From an uncultured Prevotella sp. (lineage in GTDB: Bacteria > Bacteroidota > Bacteroidia > Bacteroidales > Bacteroidaceae), in assembly GCA_900553965.1 (NCBI GenBank), contig USFX01000137.1, positions 1-7,418 on the forward strand: a stretch of DNA of 7,418 nt, read 5' to 3'. The position numbers and the translations under genes were made by a program. Shown here one piece after another: positions 1-6,780 of this stretch (position 1 is its first letter; each line of letters opens with the position of its first letter). A model generated the notes under the pieces. The model was not told the origin of the DNA and ran no database searches. It was given only the letters and a program-made list of their open reading frames with translations.

Positions 1-321
1 GGGGTGACTGACCGCAAAAAAGCTATCATTATCATTGGTTTGTCGGACATAAAAGTGCCCCAAACAGGCCCAAATAGCCTCCGAAACGAGCTAAAACGAA
101 AGTTCCGGTGAAGATAATTTTGTAAAATCGGTTCATACAGCAGAGTATTCGGAAGATAGCCGCAAATTGTAACGGAATTGCCACCAACGTCAAGCACACG
201 CAGAGACGTCACACCGTGGCGTCTCCCATGCGCATATAGCATTTTCAGTGACGACCGTGGATGTGAGATGCCACAATGTGACGTCTCTACAAAAAACGGG
301 AACATCTGACGCCATAAAAAC
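1..321. other. Intergenic stretch, no recognised gene
   Basis: No reading frame here resembles a known protein. The plus strand is open from the window edge to a TGA at 109-111, about 36 codons with no recognisable similarity. That could be the tail of a gene outside the window, but an open frame this long is also expected by chance. A 34-codon hydrophobic frame lies on the minus strand at 32-136 and is treated as a low-confidence finding. The clear structure is the pair of inverted hairpins at 200-290. I see no convincing promoter or tRNA. Confidence 0.6.
200..290. repeat. Pair of inverted REP-like hairpins (BIME-like)
   Basis: Two 23-base imperfect palindromes occur in opposite orientation. 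The left one (203-225) has stem ends GAGACG/CGTCTC, and the right one (265-287) has GAGATG/CGTCTC. Each has 11 pairing positions with one mismatch and one G-T wobble. AGAGACGTCACA at 202-213 is the exact reverse complement of 277-288, and the similarity continues inward: 202-229 against 261-288 matches at 24 of 28 positions. Read outward-in, each hairpin has a tetranucleotide head, GCAG at 200-203 on plus and GTAG at 290-287 on minus. A GTAG-type head next to an imperfect palindrome is the hallmark of REP sequences mobilised by RAYT (REP-associated tyrosine) transposases, and two inverted copies make a BIME. No T-run follows either hairpin, so a terminator role is unlikely. Assignment to REP is inference, because copy number cannot be seen from one window. 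Confidence 0.55.
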
Positions 322-360
322 AAAAAACGGCGGACAGCCACTTTGATGTACTGTCCGCCG
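322..360 (-). terminator. Intrinsic terminator of the DPP-IV/GH105 operon
   Basis: A perfect 10-base stem (CGGCGGACAG at 328-337 with CTGTCCGCCG at 351-360) encloses a 13-base loop. On the minus strand the stem is followed at once by six T residues (327-322) and then a second T-rich stretch down to about 316. It lies about 60 bases past the stop codon of the GH105 gene, as expected for the operon end. On the plus strand only three T residues follow, so it should work in one direction only. Confidence 0.9.
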
Positions 361-419
361 CTGTTTATCACGACTGCGCCACTGCCACGCAATGGCACCT
401 ATATACGATATCAAAAATA

Positions 420-2732
420 TTATTTCAGCGTCACCGTGAACGGATTGCGCAGACCTTCGAGGAACGACTCTACGCGCAGCTGCCACTCCTGCTGTGTGCG
501 GCAGTCATACTTGCTCCATGCCGAACCGAAATAATAGGTGAACTTCTCACCGCTCTTGTAGTCCTTCTTCACGCCGAGAGCATGGCCGGCGTTTCCGCGT
601 GTGGGATTCTCATACATGAGCTTCCGCGTTCCAGAGATTCCCTCGGGGAAAAGCGCTGCCACAAAAATCTGGAAGTTCTGTCCCTTCGGATTGTCCGTCG
701 GGTCGGCATACTGGACATAGTCCTTGCCGAGAACGACACTCTCTGTGTCCTCCGTGTGGATGACAACGCCGGAAGCGACGTCGATAGGCTGTGTCAGACC
801 ATCATACCAGACAGTCATGCGGTTGAAGTTTGACCCCTTGTCGAGGCTGAGCAGACGGTTCTCAACAACATTGGCGTAGCCCTTGACCGTAGCCGGATTG
901 TAGACCAGACGAACCGTGAAGCGCAGCGGACCGTTGTCCAATATCTCATAGTCCTTATAGCAATAAGGAAACACAAGATTGTCACCGTCCAACAGTGCCG
1001 GAGTACCGCAACCGAGAGTCGGACCTACCTTATAGCAGTCGAGACCGTGGCCCTGGTCGAAATGATAGCTTGTCACCATGTTGAGAGAGTCGGCCGCAGC
1101 CTTGTCGGTCTTCTTCAGGGCGGCGATGACGGGTTTCATGACGTCTTCAAGATAGTAGCGCTGCTCGACGACGAGGTCGGGAGTGTTCTTCACCCACACG
1201 TCGTTTCCGAAAGCATCCTCGCCAGAGCGCTGCAGCGCGGGGCCATAGCAGCGGTATGCCGCACGGTCGTTCTCCCAGGCGATGTCGTCAACACGCTCGG
1301 GATACATACGGCCGTAGCAGGTGTTCACGAATGTCTTGGGCGTGCCTTTACTTATCGTATAGACAGCTGTTCCGCAGGGACGGACAGACGCGTCGATGAG
1401 CACCTTGCCGTCGTAGGTCAACTGATAGGCAACCTCCTGACCCACGGCATTGAACACGCGGAACTGGCGGCCGCCGCTGATACCCAGCTTCTCGTTGACG
1501 GTCTTGGCACAAAGCTCGACCACTTCCTGACGGAAATGATTGTCGTTGTTCGTCACGTTGACCGTGAAAGCCTTGTCGTCAGCCGGACGGACACTGCCGT
1601 CGTCATAGCGAACTTTCTCACAGGCGGCAAGAAGGAATGCTCCCGTTCCGAAGTTGGTGACGTTCTGAGCGGTCAGCTGCTGGCCCTTTATGGCCTTCTC
1701 ACCAATCGGCTGGACATAGCCCACGGAGCCGTCGGCCTGAAGGGCAACGGTCGTGAGATACTGCCACGCCTTGGCAATCACGGGCTCGTATGTCGCACGG
1801 TCAAGCATGCCGTTGTTGACTCCCCACAACATTCCGTAGGTGAGCAGGGCCGTGCCGCTGGTCTCCGGGCCTTCGGCCTGCTTGGCGTCAAGCATGGAGC
1901 GTGTCCAATAGCCGTCCTTCTGCTGACAGCGGGCCGCAGCATCGGCCAGCTGGCGGAAGCGCTCGGCAAAGACGGCACGGTTTGCGTATGACGCCGGCAT
2001 GTCCGTGAGAACCTTGGCCAGTCCGGCCAGCACCCATCCGTTGCCGCGTGCCCAGAAGTCTTTCTTGCCGTCGTCGGTCTTATGCTTGGGGTAGACGTAC
2101 TTTCCGTCGCGGAAGTAGAGGTTGTCCTCCTTGTCGAACATCAGTTCGTCGGCGTACTTGAAGTTGGCGTACATCTTGTCCAGATACTTTGTGTCACCCG
2201 TGGCCACATACATCTTGCTCATCACCGGCATGGCCATATAGAGGGCGTCGGCCCACCACCAGAAGTCGGTGGCGCTCATGGAGCACTCATGACTCATCAC
2301 CTCGGTCGCACGGGCAATCTTATACGGATCAGGATTCATGGCGTACATGTCGAGATAGGTCTGGAAACAGTTCTGCCAGTCGCCGAAAAGGACGTGCTGC
2401 TGATCCTCGCCATAATTCTTATACTTCCATTTCGAGGCGTCGGTCTCCGTCGCCCCACTCCACCGGTTGTGGCGCGCCCACTTGTCGCTGTACCCCAGAT
2501 AGCCGGCCTTTCCGGTCAGACGGTAGGCCTCCATGTTGCCCGTGAAATAGACGGCATCGTCCCAGAACGCCTTAACTTCGGGCTTGTGGGTCTCCTGCCA
2601 GTGGTTGTTGACCTTCGTCACAATCTCCATTGCAGTCAGCGGCTTGGCTGTCTGCTTCTTCTTTGCCTTGGCGTCCATGGACGACGGAATCGCCATCATC
2701 GCCAAAGCAAGACCAGTTGTCAATAGTTTCAT
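420..2732 (-). CDS. GH105 unsaturated uronyl hydrolase fused to DUF4861
   Basis: A 770-residue exported two-domain protein. Residues 1 to about 22 form a short basic and hydrophobic leader, plausibly a signal peptide. Residues about 30-375 are a GH105/GH88-like (alpha/alpha)6-barrel: the WADALYMAMP motif at 160-169 carries D162, which I align with the general acid Asp of Bacillus YteR, followed by FWARGNGW at 226-233 and ETSGTALLTYG at 290-300. Residues about 385-765 match DUF4861 (YGRMYPERVDDIAWENDR at 473-490, GNDVWVK at 509-515, HFDQGHGLDCYKVG at 557-570). GH105 enzymes hydrate and cleave the terminal delta-4,5-unsaturated uronic acid left by polysaccharide lyases, typically on rhamnogalacturonan fragments. 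The role of DUF4861 is unknown, but it accompanies such enzymes in pectin-related loci. The site of action should be periplasmic or surface. The gene follows the DPP-IV gene by 24 bases with no promoter between, so it is probably cotranscribed. Exact substrate is not determinable; a related unsaturated glucuronyl substrate is possible. Confidence 0.88.
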   Translation of the reverse strand: MKLLTTGLALAMMAIPSSMDAKAKKKQTAKPLTAMEIVTKVNNHWQETHKPEVKAFWDDAVYFTGNMEAYRLTGKAGYLGYSDKWARHNRWSGATETDASKWKYKNYGEDQQHVLFGDWQNCFQTYLDMYAMNPDPYKIARATEVMSHECSMSATDFWWWADALYMAMPVMSKMYVATGDTKYLDKMYANFKYADELMFDKEDNLYFRDGKYVYPKHKTDDGKKDFWARGNGWVLAGLAKVLTDMPASYANRAVFAERFRQLADAAARCQQKDGYWTRSMLDAKQAEGPETSGTALLTYGMLWGVNNGMLDRATYEPVIAKAWQYLTTVALQADGSVGYVQPIGEKAIKGQQLTAQNVTNFGTGAFLLAACEKVRYDDGSVRPADDKAFTVNVTNNDNHFRQEVVELCAKTVNEKLGISGGRQFRVFNAVGQEVAYQLTYDGKVLIDASVRPCGTAVYTISKGTPKTFVNTCYGRMYPERVDDIAWENDRAAYRCYGPALQRSGEDAFGNDVWVKNTPDLVVEQRYYLEDVMKPVIAALKKTDKAAADSLNMVTSYHFDQGHGLDCYKVGPTLGCGTPALLDGDNLVFPYCYKDYEILDNGPLRFTVRLVYNPATVKGYANVVENRLLSLDKGSNFNRMTVWYDGLTQPIDVASGVVIHTEDTESVVLGKDYVQYADPTDNPKGQNFQIFVAALFPEGISGTRKLMYENPTRGNAGHALGVKKDYKSGEKFTYYFGSAWSKYDCRTQQEWQLRVESFLEGLRNPFTVTLK

Positions 2733-2756
2733 ATTCTTCTAAAGTTTTTGATTTGT

Positions 2757-4964
2757 TTATTTCTTCAGTTCTGCGTTAAAGAAGTTCATTATCTGACGGA
2801 ACAGATGGTTGCGCGTGTTGCCGCCGTAGATGCCATGATTGCGGTTGGTGTAGATGTTCTCACGGAAGTCCTTGTCCGCCTGAACGAGCGCCTCGGTATA
2901 TTCGGCGGTGTTGCGGAAGTGGACGTTATCGTCGGCCATGCCGTGGCAGATGAGCAGCGAGCCGCTCAGCTTGTCGGCGCGGCTGATGGGATTGTCGGCA
3001 TATCCGGCCGGATTTTCCTTCGGTGTGCGCATGTAGCGCTCCGTATATACCGTGTCATAATAGCGCCAGTCCGTCGGCGGGGCAACAGCGACACCGGCCC
3101 GGAAGACCGGACGGCCCTCGCTCATGCTCATCAGCGTGTTCCAGCCGCCGTAACTCCATCCCCAGATTCCGATGCGGTCTTTGTCGACATACGCCTGACG
3201 GCCGAGCCACAGGGCTGTCTCTACCTGATCGTGGGCTTCCAGCTCACCGAGATGAAGATATGTACACTTCTCAAACTCGGCTCCGCGCGCACCCGTTCCA
3301 CGGTTGTCCACACAGACAACGATGTAGCCCTGCTGGGCCATATACTGCTCCAGGACGGCACCCTGACCGCACATTCCGATGTCCCAGCGGTTGAGAACCT
3401 GCTGGCTGCCCGGGCCGCCATACTGATACATGATGACGGGATAGCGCTTCGACGCGCTGAAGTCTGACGGCTTGACCATCCATCCGTTGAGCTGTACGCC
3501 CTCTGACGTGGTCAGGCTGAACATCTCACGGCGTCCCATGTCATACGAAGCCATCTTCGTGGCAAGCGCCTTGTTGTCGATAAGAGTCACGAGACGCTTG
3601 CCGGCATTGCAGAAAATAGAATATTCATTGGGGGTATTGATATCGCTCCAAATATTGATGAAGTATTTGAAGTCGGAACTGAAGATAGCGCGGTTGAAGC
3701 CTTCACGATTGGTCAAACGCTCTATCTTCCCGTCTTTGCGGGCGACGAGAACCTGACGGTCCTGCGGTCCGAGCTGTGCGGCGGCGAAATAGACGTCGCC
3801 CGTTTTCTCGTCCATGCCGTAGAGGTCTGTCACTTCATAGTTGTCCTTCACAATCTGACGCTGCAGCTGGCCTGTAAGCGAATAGACATAAAGATGGGTG
3901 TAACCGTCGCGTTCGCTGGGAACAATGATATGACGGTCGGTTATTTGGATACCGTCCATAGACTCCTCACGCATGTATTTGTCGACCTTGTCCTGAATGA
4001 CAAGCTGGCAGACGGTGGACAGCGGGTTGGCCATGTAAATGGACAGGCAGTCCTGATGGCGGTTCATGGTGTACACCGCTACCTTCGACGAATCTGACGT
4101 CATGACGATACGGGGGATATAGCCGTCGGCGTCCAACGGAACGTCGATGCGGCGCGTCTGATGGGATTTGATGTCATAGCTGTAGACGGCTACCTTGGAG
4201 TTTGCCGACCCGGCCACGGGATATTTGTATGTGTATGCTCCGGGGTATTCTCCATATTCTTCCATCGTCGGATTGGAACCCTTGAAGAGCGGAAACGAAA
4301 ACTCTCTGACGGCGGTCTCGTCATAGCGTATCCAGCAGATCTGGCGTCCGTCGGCCGTGAAGACCATGCTGCGGGACATGCCGAACTCTTCTTCGTTGAC
4401 CCAATCGGGTATGCCGTTGATGACTTCGTTGCGCCGGCCGTCCTTGGTCACCTGACTCTCGGCGTTGTCATAAAGCAGCTTCACGAGGAAAATATTGTTG
4501 TCGCGGACAAAGGCAATCTGATTGCCGTCGGGCGAGAAGAGCGGTGTCTGCTGCGGGCCGCCGGCCGAAAGGGGCTCCATCTTGTTGTTCCTTATGTCAT
4601 ATATATAATATGTGGCTGTGAACGAACGCCTGTAGATGGCCTTAGTGTCTGTCTGTATCAGCATCCGCCGGCCGTCAGGACTCATGATATAGCCGTCAAC
4701 GGACTTTATCTTTGCGCCACGGACGGTATTGACATCAAAGAGAACACCGGTCTGACGGCCTGTCTTGAACGAATATTTCACAATCTGCTTACCGTCGGAG
4801 CTGATCTGGGCGTATGTCTCGCCGTCAGCCAAAGGCTTCACTGCCGCCAGCCTTTCACCGGCAAATTCTCCGGAGGTGATGCTCTTCAGGTCAAGCCTGT
4901 TGCCGGCAAACATCTGGGATGCCGCCATCAGTAATGCCGCACACATAAATGCTATCCTTTTCAT
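2757..4964 (-). CDS. dpp4: Secreted dipeptidyl peptidase IV (peptidase family S9B)
   Basis: With the start at 4964 the protein has 735 residues, the usual length for bacterial DPP-IV. Residues 1-20 are a clear signal peptide (basic start, hydrophobic core, cleavage probably after MFA). About 30-470 is the beta-propeller, including DWVNEEE at 187-193, whose E192/E193 correspond to the double Glu of human DPP4 that binds the substrate N-terminus. About 480-735 is the alpha/beta-hydrolase: oxyanion Tyr about 515 in YQYGGPG, nucleophile S604 in GWSYGGW, acid D678 in HGMADDNVHF, and H710 in NHG. The enzyme removes X-Pro (and X-Ala) dipeptides from peptides, probably in the periplasm or at the surface, supporting peptide-based nutrition. 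The frame is open upstream to 5102, but that extension has no signal peptide, contains the promoter and runs into a terminator stem, so it is rejected. The prolyl tripeptidyl peptidase subgroup is less likely given the intact DDNVHF and EEE motifs. Confidence 0.92.
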   Translation of the reverse strand: MKRIAFMCAALLMAASQMFAGNRLDLKSITSGEFAGERLAAVKPLADGETYAQISSDGKQIVKYSFKTGRQTGVLFDVNTVRGAKIKSVDGYIMSPDGRRMLIQTDTKAIYRRSFTATYYIYDIRNNKMEPLSAGGPQQTPLFSPDGNQIAFVRDNNIFLVKLLYDNAESQVTKDGRRNEVINGIPDWVNEEEFGMSRSMVFTADGRQICWIRYDETAVREFSFPLFKGSNPTMEEYGEYPGAYTYKYPVAGSANSKVAVYSYDIKSHQTRRIDVPLDADGYIPRIVMTSDSSKVAVYTMNRHQDCLSIYMANPLSTVCQLVIQDKVDKYMREESMDGIQITDRHIIVPSERDGYTHLYVYSLTGQLQRQIVKDNYEVTDLYGMDEKTGDVYFAAAQLGPQDRQVLVARKDGKIERLTNREGFNRAIFSSDFKYFINIWSDINTPNEYSIFCNAGKRLVTLIDNKALATKMASYDMGRREMFSLTTSEGVQLNGWMVKPSDFSASKRYPVIMYQYGGPGSQQVLNRWDIGMCGQGAVLEQYMAQQGYIVVCVDNRGTGARGAEFEKCTYLHLGELEAHDQVETALWLGRQAYVDKDRIGIWGWSYGGWNTLMSMSEGRPVFRAGVAVAPPTDWRYYDTVYTERYMRTPKENPAGYADNPISRADKLSGSLLICHGMADDNVHFRNTAEYTEALVQADKDFRENIYTNRNHGIYGGNTRNHLFRQIMNFFNAELKK

Positions 4965-4995
4965 TTCTATTACATTTGTTTTAATATTATCGTTA

Positions 4996-5003
4996 CAAAA
5001 GTA
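4996..5003 (-). promoter_or_regulatory. Probable -7 element of the dpp4-GH105 operon
   Basis: On the minus strand 5003-4996 reads TACTTTTG, an exact match to the Bacteroidota -7 consensus TAnnTTTG. It would place transcription start near 4990, giving a leader of about 26 bases to the ATG at 4964. No good -33 TTTG is visible 19-21 bases upstream (the spot reads CTGC), so this promoter is weak or needs an activator. Its position also supports the 4964 start. Confidence 0.5.
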
Positions 5004-5082
5004 CATAAAAACTCTGATATATGCAGTCTTAGCCGGCATAAATTTACAATGACGCCAGCTTGACGTGACGAGAAAAGGCGAC

Positions 5083-5133
5083 AAAAACGGGCGGGATGGC
5101 AAAACACCGTATCAGCATTTTGCCTTCCCGCCC
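5083..5133 (-). terminator. Intrinsic terminator downstream of the truncated surface-protein gene
   Basis: A 16-base stem with one mismatch (GGGCGGGATGGCAAAA at 5089-5104 with TTTTGCCTTCCCGCCC at 5118-5133) and a 13-base loop is followed on the minus strand by C-free T5 (5087-5083) after one G. It lies about 120 bases past the stop of the truncated frame and just upstream of the dpp4 promoter, so it insulates dpp4 from the right. The stretch 5134-5252 shows no gene. It has a 13-base palindrome at 5184-5196 (ACGGACTGTCCGT) and an 11-base direct repeat TATTACTTTAT at 5229-5239 and 5251-5261, both of unclear meaning. Confidence 0.8.
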
Positions 5134-5252
5134 TCGATTTCACTATGTTCTTTAGTCCGTTTTGTCAGACGTTCTTGCTCCGGACGGACTGTCCGTGTCA
5201 GCTTGTTGTCATTTGATGATGAATCTATTATTACTTTATAATGATTCCCATA

Positions 5253-5951
5253 TTACTTTATGAAGACCTTCCTGCCGCCAATCACGTAGACACCGGCGGG
5301 CAGACTGAGGCGTCCGATATCACCGTCCCTGCATACCGCCACACGCCGGCCGTCGGCAGAATAGACCTCACGGCCGTCCTGTGTATCATCGGAAGTCCCG
5401 CTAAGGAAGCCGTCCGAGGTAACTCCGGAAATGCCGTCAGTTCCTTGTTGCGAGATATAGATGCGCGGTTTGGCCGAAGAAAGTCCGGCTTCCAGTTCGA
5501 GGAAACAGCGGAACGGTTTCAGAATACAGTTCTGTCCCAACTTGACGAACTCGCCCGTACCTTCCTCATAGCCATATTTGGCCAGCTCCGACGTGGAGTT
5601 GATGACCGTATAGTCGTAGTTGCCGGTCATGATGAGGTCATCCGAAACGATGCTCACACGCTCCGACGGCACAAGCATGACGTTCTCAATACCACTGAAG
5701 ACGATTCCATCTTCCTCCGGACGTATCACGTATGGCACGTTCGGCTCAAAGCCACTGACGTCAGAAAACGTCACCAAAGCATTTTCCGCGTCAAACGACG
5801 ACATCTGTCTGACGGTGACATTCCGGTCTTTCAGTATGCCATATTGCTCCTGCGTCAACGCCACCGGCAGACAGACCGTGTTCCGAACGGGCACCCACCC
5901 GAAAATATATGAAGCAATCTCCTCCACGGGTAGGGACAAAAAAAGCCGCAA
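5253..5951 (-). pseudogene. 5'-truncated remnant of a Prevotella-type surface or secreted protein
   Basis: The open frame (232 codons from a TTG at 5951, bounded by a stop at 5976-5978) holds only a C-terminal region. Residues 22-35, RNTVCLPVALTQEQ, followed by SSFDAE and EPNVPYVIRP at 69-78, and later LKPFRCFLEL at 144-153, match in my memory the C-terminal module of many large Prevotella and Bacteroides surface proteins (CLPF-ALT, NxPYLI, FRAYF). Residues 192-232 (DGREVYSADGRR ... LPAGVYVIGGRKVFIK) resemble the final tail of such proteins, similar to C-terminal sorting tails. There is no signal peptide, no ATG before residue 50, no promoter, and the first codons lie inside the terminator hairpin of the ribosomal operon. 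A GTG at 5927 is the only other early start. I read it as decayed; a small intact gene from a non-ATG start cannot be excluded. It keeps its own terminator at 5083-5133. Confidence 0.65.
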
Positions 5952-5969
5952 CGATAATGTTGCGGCTTT
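5938..5969 (-). terminator. Intrinsic terminator of the rpmB-rpmG-DUF4295 operon
   Basis: A perfect 11-base stem (AAAGCCGCAAC at 5942-5952 with GTTGCGGCTTT at 5959-5969) with a 6-base loop GATAAT is followed on the minus strand by a run of seven T residues overlapping the stem base (5944-5938). It starts about 22 bases past the DUF4295 stop codon. A run of A also follows the other way, but plus-strand T after the stem is short, so it mainly serves the minus strand. Confidence 0.92.
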
Positions 5970-5990
5970 CTTATATTAAGAGGTATATTT

Positions 5991-6149
5991 TTAGTTCTTG
6001 AAGAAGTCCTTAACAGCCTCGTTAGGAACCATCTGCTCATCGAAGATGTAAGCACCAGTCTTGGGGCTCTTCACCATCTTGATGACTTTTGAGTAAGCGC
6101 GTCCATCCTTTGAACCTTCATGGAGGGTAGCGACGGTTTTCTTTGCCAT
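5991..6149 (-). CDS. DUF4295 protein, probable ribosomal protein bL38
   Basis: A 52-residue basic protein beginning MAKKTVATLHEGSKDGRAYS and containing KVIKMVKSPKTGAYIFDEQM, ending DFFKN. This is the DUF4295 pattern, a Bacteroidota-specific family always seen after rpmB and rpmG. From memory, the cryo-EM structure of the Flavobacterium johnsoniae ribosome identified this family as a previously unknown large-subunit protein named bL38. The gene lies 24 bases after rpmG and is followed by the operon terminator, so it shares the promoter at 6680-6711. No Shine-Dalgarno site is seen, as usual in this phylum. The family assignment is firm; the ribosomal role is established knowledge as I recall it, not something the sequence shows. 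Confidence 0.9.
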   Translation of the reverse strand: MAKKTVATLHEGSKDGRAYSKVIKMVKSPKTGAYIFDEQMVPNEAVKDFFKN

Positions 6150-6173
6150 GTCTTAAGTGCTATTAATAAGTGA

Positions 6174-6362
6174 TTATTTAATTTCCTTGTGAAGTGTCAT
6201 CTTCTTAAGAATCGGGTTATACTTCATGAGCTCCATACGCTCAGGAGTATTCTTGCGGTTCTTGGTAGTAACATAACGGCTTGTGCCGGGCATGCCACTG
6301 TTCTTGATTTCAGTGCACTCCAGAATAACCTGCACTCTATTGCCTTTAGCTTTCTTTGCCAT
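6174..6362 (-). CDS. rpmG: 50S ribosomal protein bL33
   Basis: A 62-residue basic protein with the full bL33 pattern: VQVILECTE at 10-18, SRYVTTKNRKNTPERMEL at 28-45 and the highly conserved end LKKMTLHKEIK. bL33 is part of the large subunit near the E site. Only one Cys is present and the CxxC zinc pairs are missing, so this is the zinc-independent form. It starts 5 bases after the rpmB stop, which indicates translation from the same message. A paralogous zinc-binding copy, if any, would lie elsewhere. Confidence 0.97.
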   Translation of the reverse strand: MAKKAKGNRVQVILECTEIKNSGMPGTSRYVTTKNRKNTPERMELMKYNPILKKMTLHKEIK

Positions 6363-6367
6363 CGTTA

Positions 6368-6631
6368 TTAGTCTCCTATCACTTTAATGTCTTTCCACTC
6401 GCAATATCCCTTAGCAACAGCCTGCTTCAGAGCAGCATCAAGACCTACCTTATTAATCATACGCAGACCAGCAGCGCTGATCTTCAAGCTAATCCAGCAA
6501 CCTTCCTCTACATAGTAGAACTTCTTGCTGAAGAGGTTTACATCAAAGCTACGCTTCGTACGGTGCTTTGAGTGAGACACATTACAACCTATCTGTGCCT
6601 TCTTTCCGGTAATCTGACAAATCTTCGACAT
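6368..6631 (-). CDS. rpmB: 50S ribosomal protein bL28
   Basis: An 87-residue protein starting MSKICQITGKKAQIGCNVSH and continuing with KHRTKRSF (22-29), the standard bL28 N-terminus, then WISLKISAAGLRMINKVGLD in the second half, matching the family's VSAKGMRxIDKKGID region. It is slightly longer than E. coli bL28 (78 residues) because of a C-terminal extension. bL28 binds 23S rRNA late in large-subunit assembly. It is the first gene of a three-gene operon and has a leader of roughly 42 bases from the predicted start of transcription. The Cys residues (5, 16, 45, 77) do not form CxxC pairs, so no zinc site is expected. Confidence 0.97.
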   Translation of the reverse strand: MSKICQITGKKAQIGCNVSHSKHRTKRSFDVNLFSKKFYYVEEGCWISLKISAAGLRMINKVGLDAALKQAVAKGYCEWKDIKVIGD

Positions 6632-6679
6632 TTCTATCTGATTTTTGTTTCCTTTTTAGTAACTTATTCCAAACAGGGT

Positions 6680-6711
6680 GCAAAGTTAGTCTTTTTTTTC
6701 AGATAAGCAAA
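6680..6711 (-). promoter_or_regulatory. Bacteroidota-type promoter of the rpmB operon
   Basis: On the minus strand a -33 TTTG (6711-6708) is separated by exactly 19 bases from a -7 TAACTTTGC (6688-6680), an ideal match to the Bacteroidota consensus TTTG-N19-21-TAnnTTTG. Transcription should start near 6674. An eight-base A-run lies in the spacer. No clear terminator separates it from the cinA-type gene upstream, so read-through may add to expression. Confidence 0.85.
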
Positions 6712-6780
6712 ATATTTATAATAAAGAATTGATATTTTAAGAATTATTTTGTATTATCTGAGCCATAAGACGTTATCAGC

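Noticed and set aside
1..111. Plus-strand open frame from the window edge ending at 109-111
   Set aside because: About 36 codons without similarity to a known protein; chance alone explains an open frame of this length.
202..288. REP-like pair read as a terminator or a CRISPR repeat
   Set aside because: No T-run follows the hairpins on either strand, and there are only two copies, inverted rather than direct, with no regular spacers.
190..486. Minus-strand frame of 98 codons overlapping the end of the GH105 gene
   Set aside because: It runs through the operon terminator and the REP-like hairpins, overlaps the 3' end of a clear gene and has no similarity to a known family.
1047..1991. Long plus-strand frame of 314 codons inside the GH105 gene
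   Set aside because: It is a shadow frame opposite a strongly supported coding sequence with conserved motifs; its translation shows no domain and no promoter precedes it.
2082..2726. Plus-strand frame of 214 codons opposite the GH105 N-terminus
   Set aside because: Its Val-, Gly- and His-rich translation is what the complement of a GC-rich gene gives; nothing recognisable.
4161..4934. Plus-strand frame of 257 codons opposite the DPP-IV beta-propeller
   Set aside because: Antisense shadow of a well-supported gene with an intact catalytic triad and propeller motifs.
5184..5196. 13-base palindrome ACGGACTGTCCGT as an operator
   Set aside because: It lies past the stop of the truncated gene and nearly 190 bases upstream of the dpp4 promoter with a terminator in between; no regulator link can be shown.
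6632..6780. Terminator for the cinA-type gene
   Set aside because: No stable stem followed by a T-run is visible on the minus strand here; only the rpmB promoter is supported.
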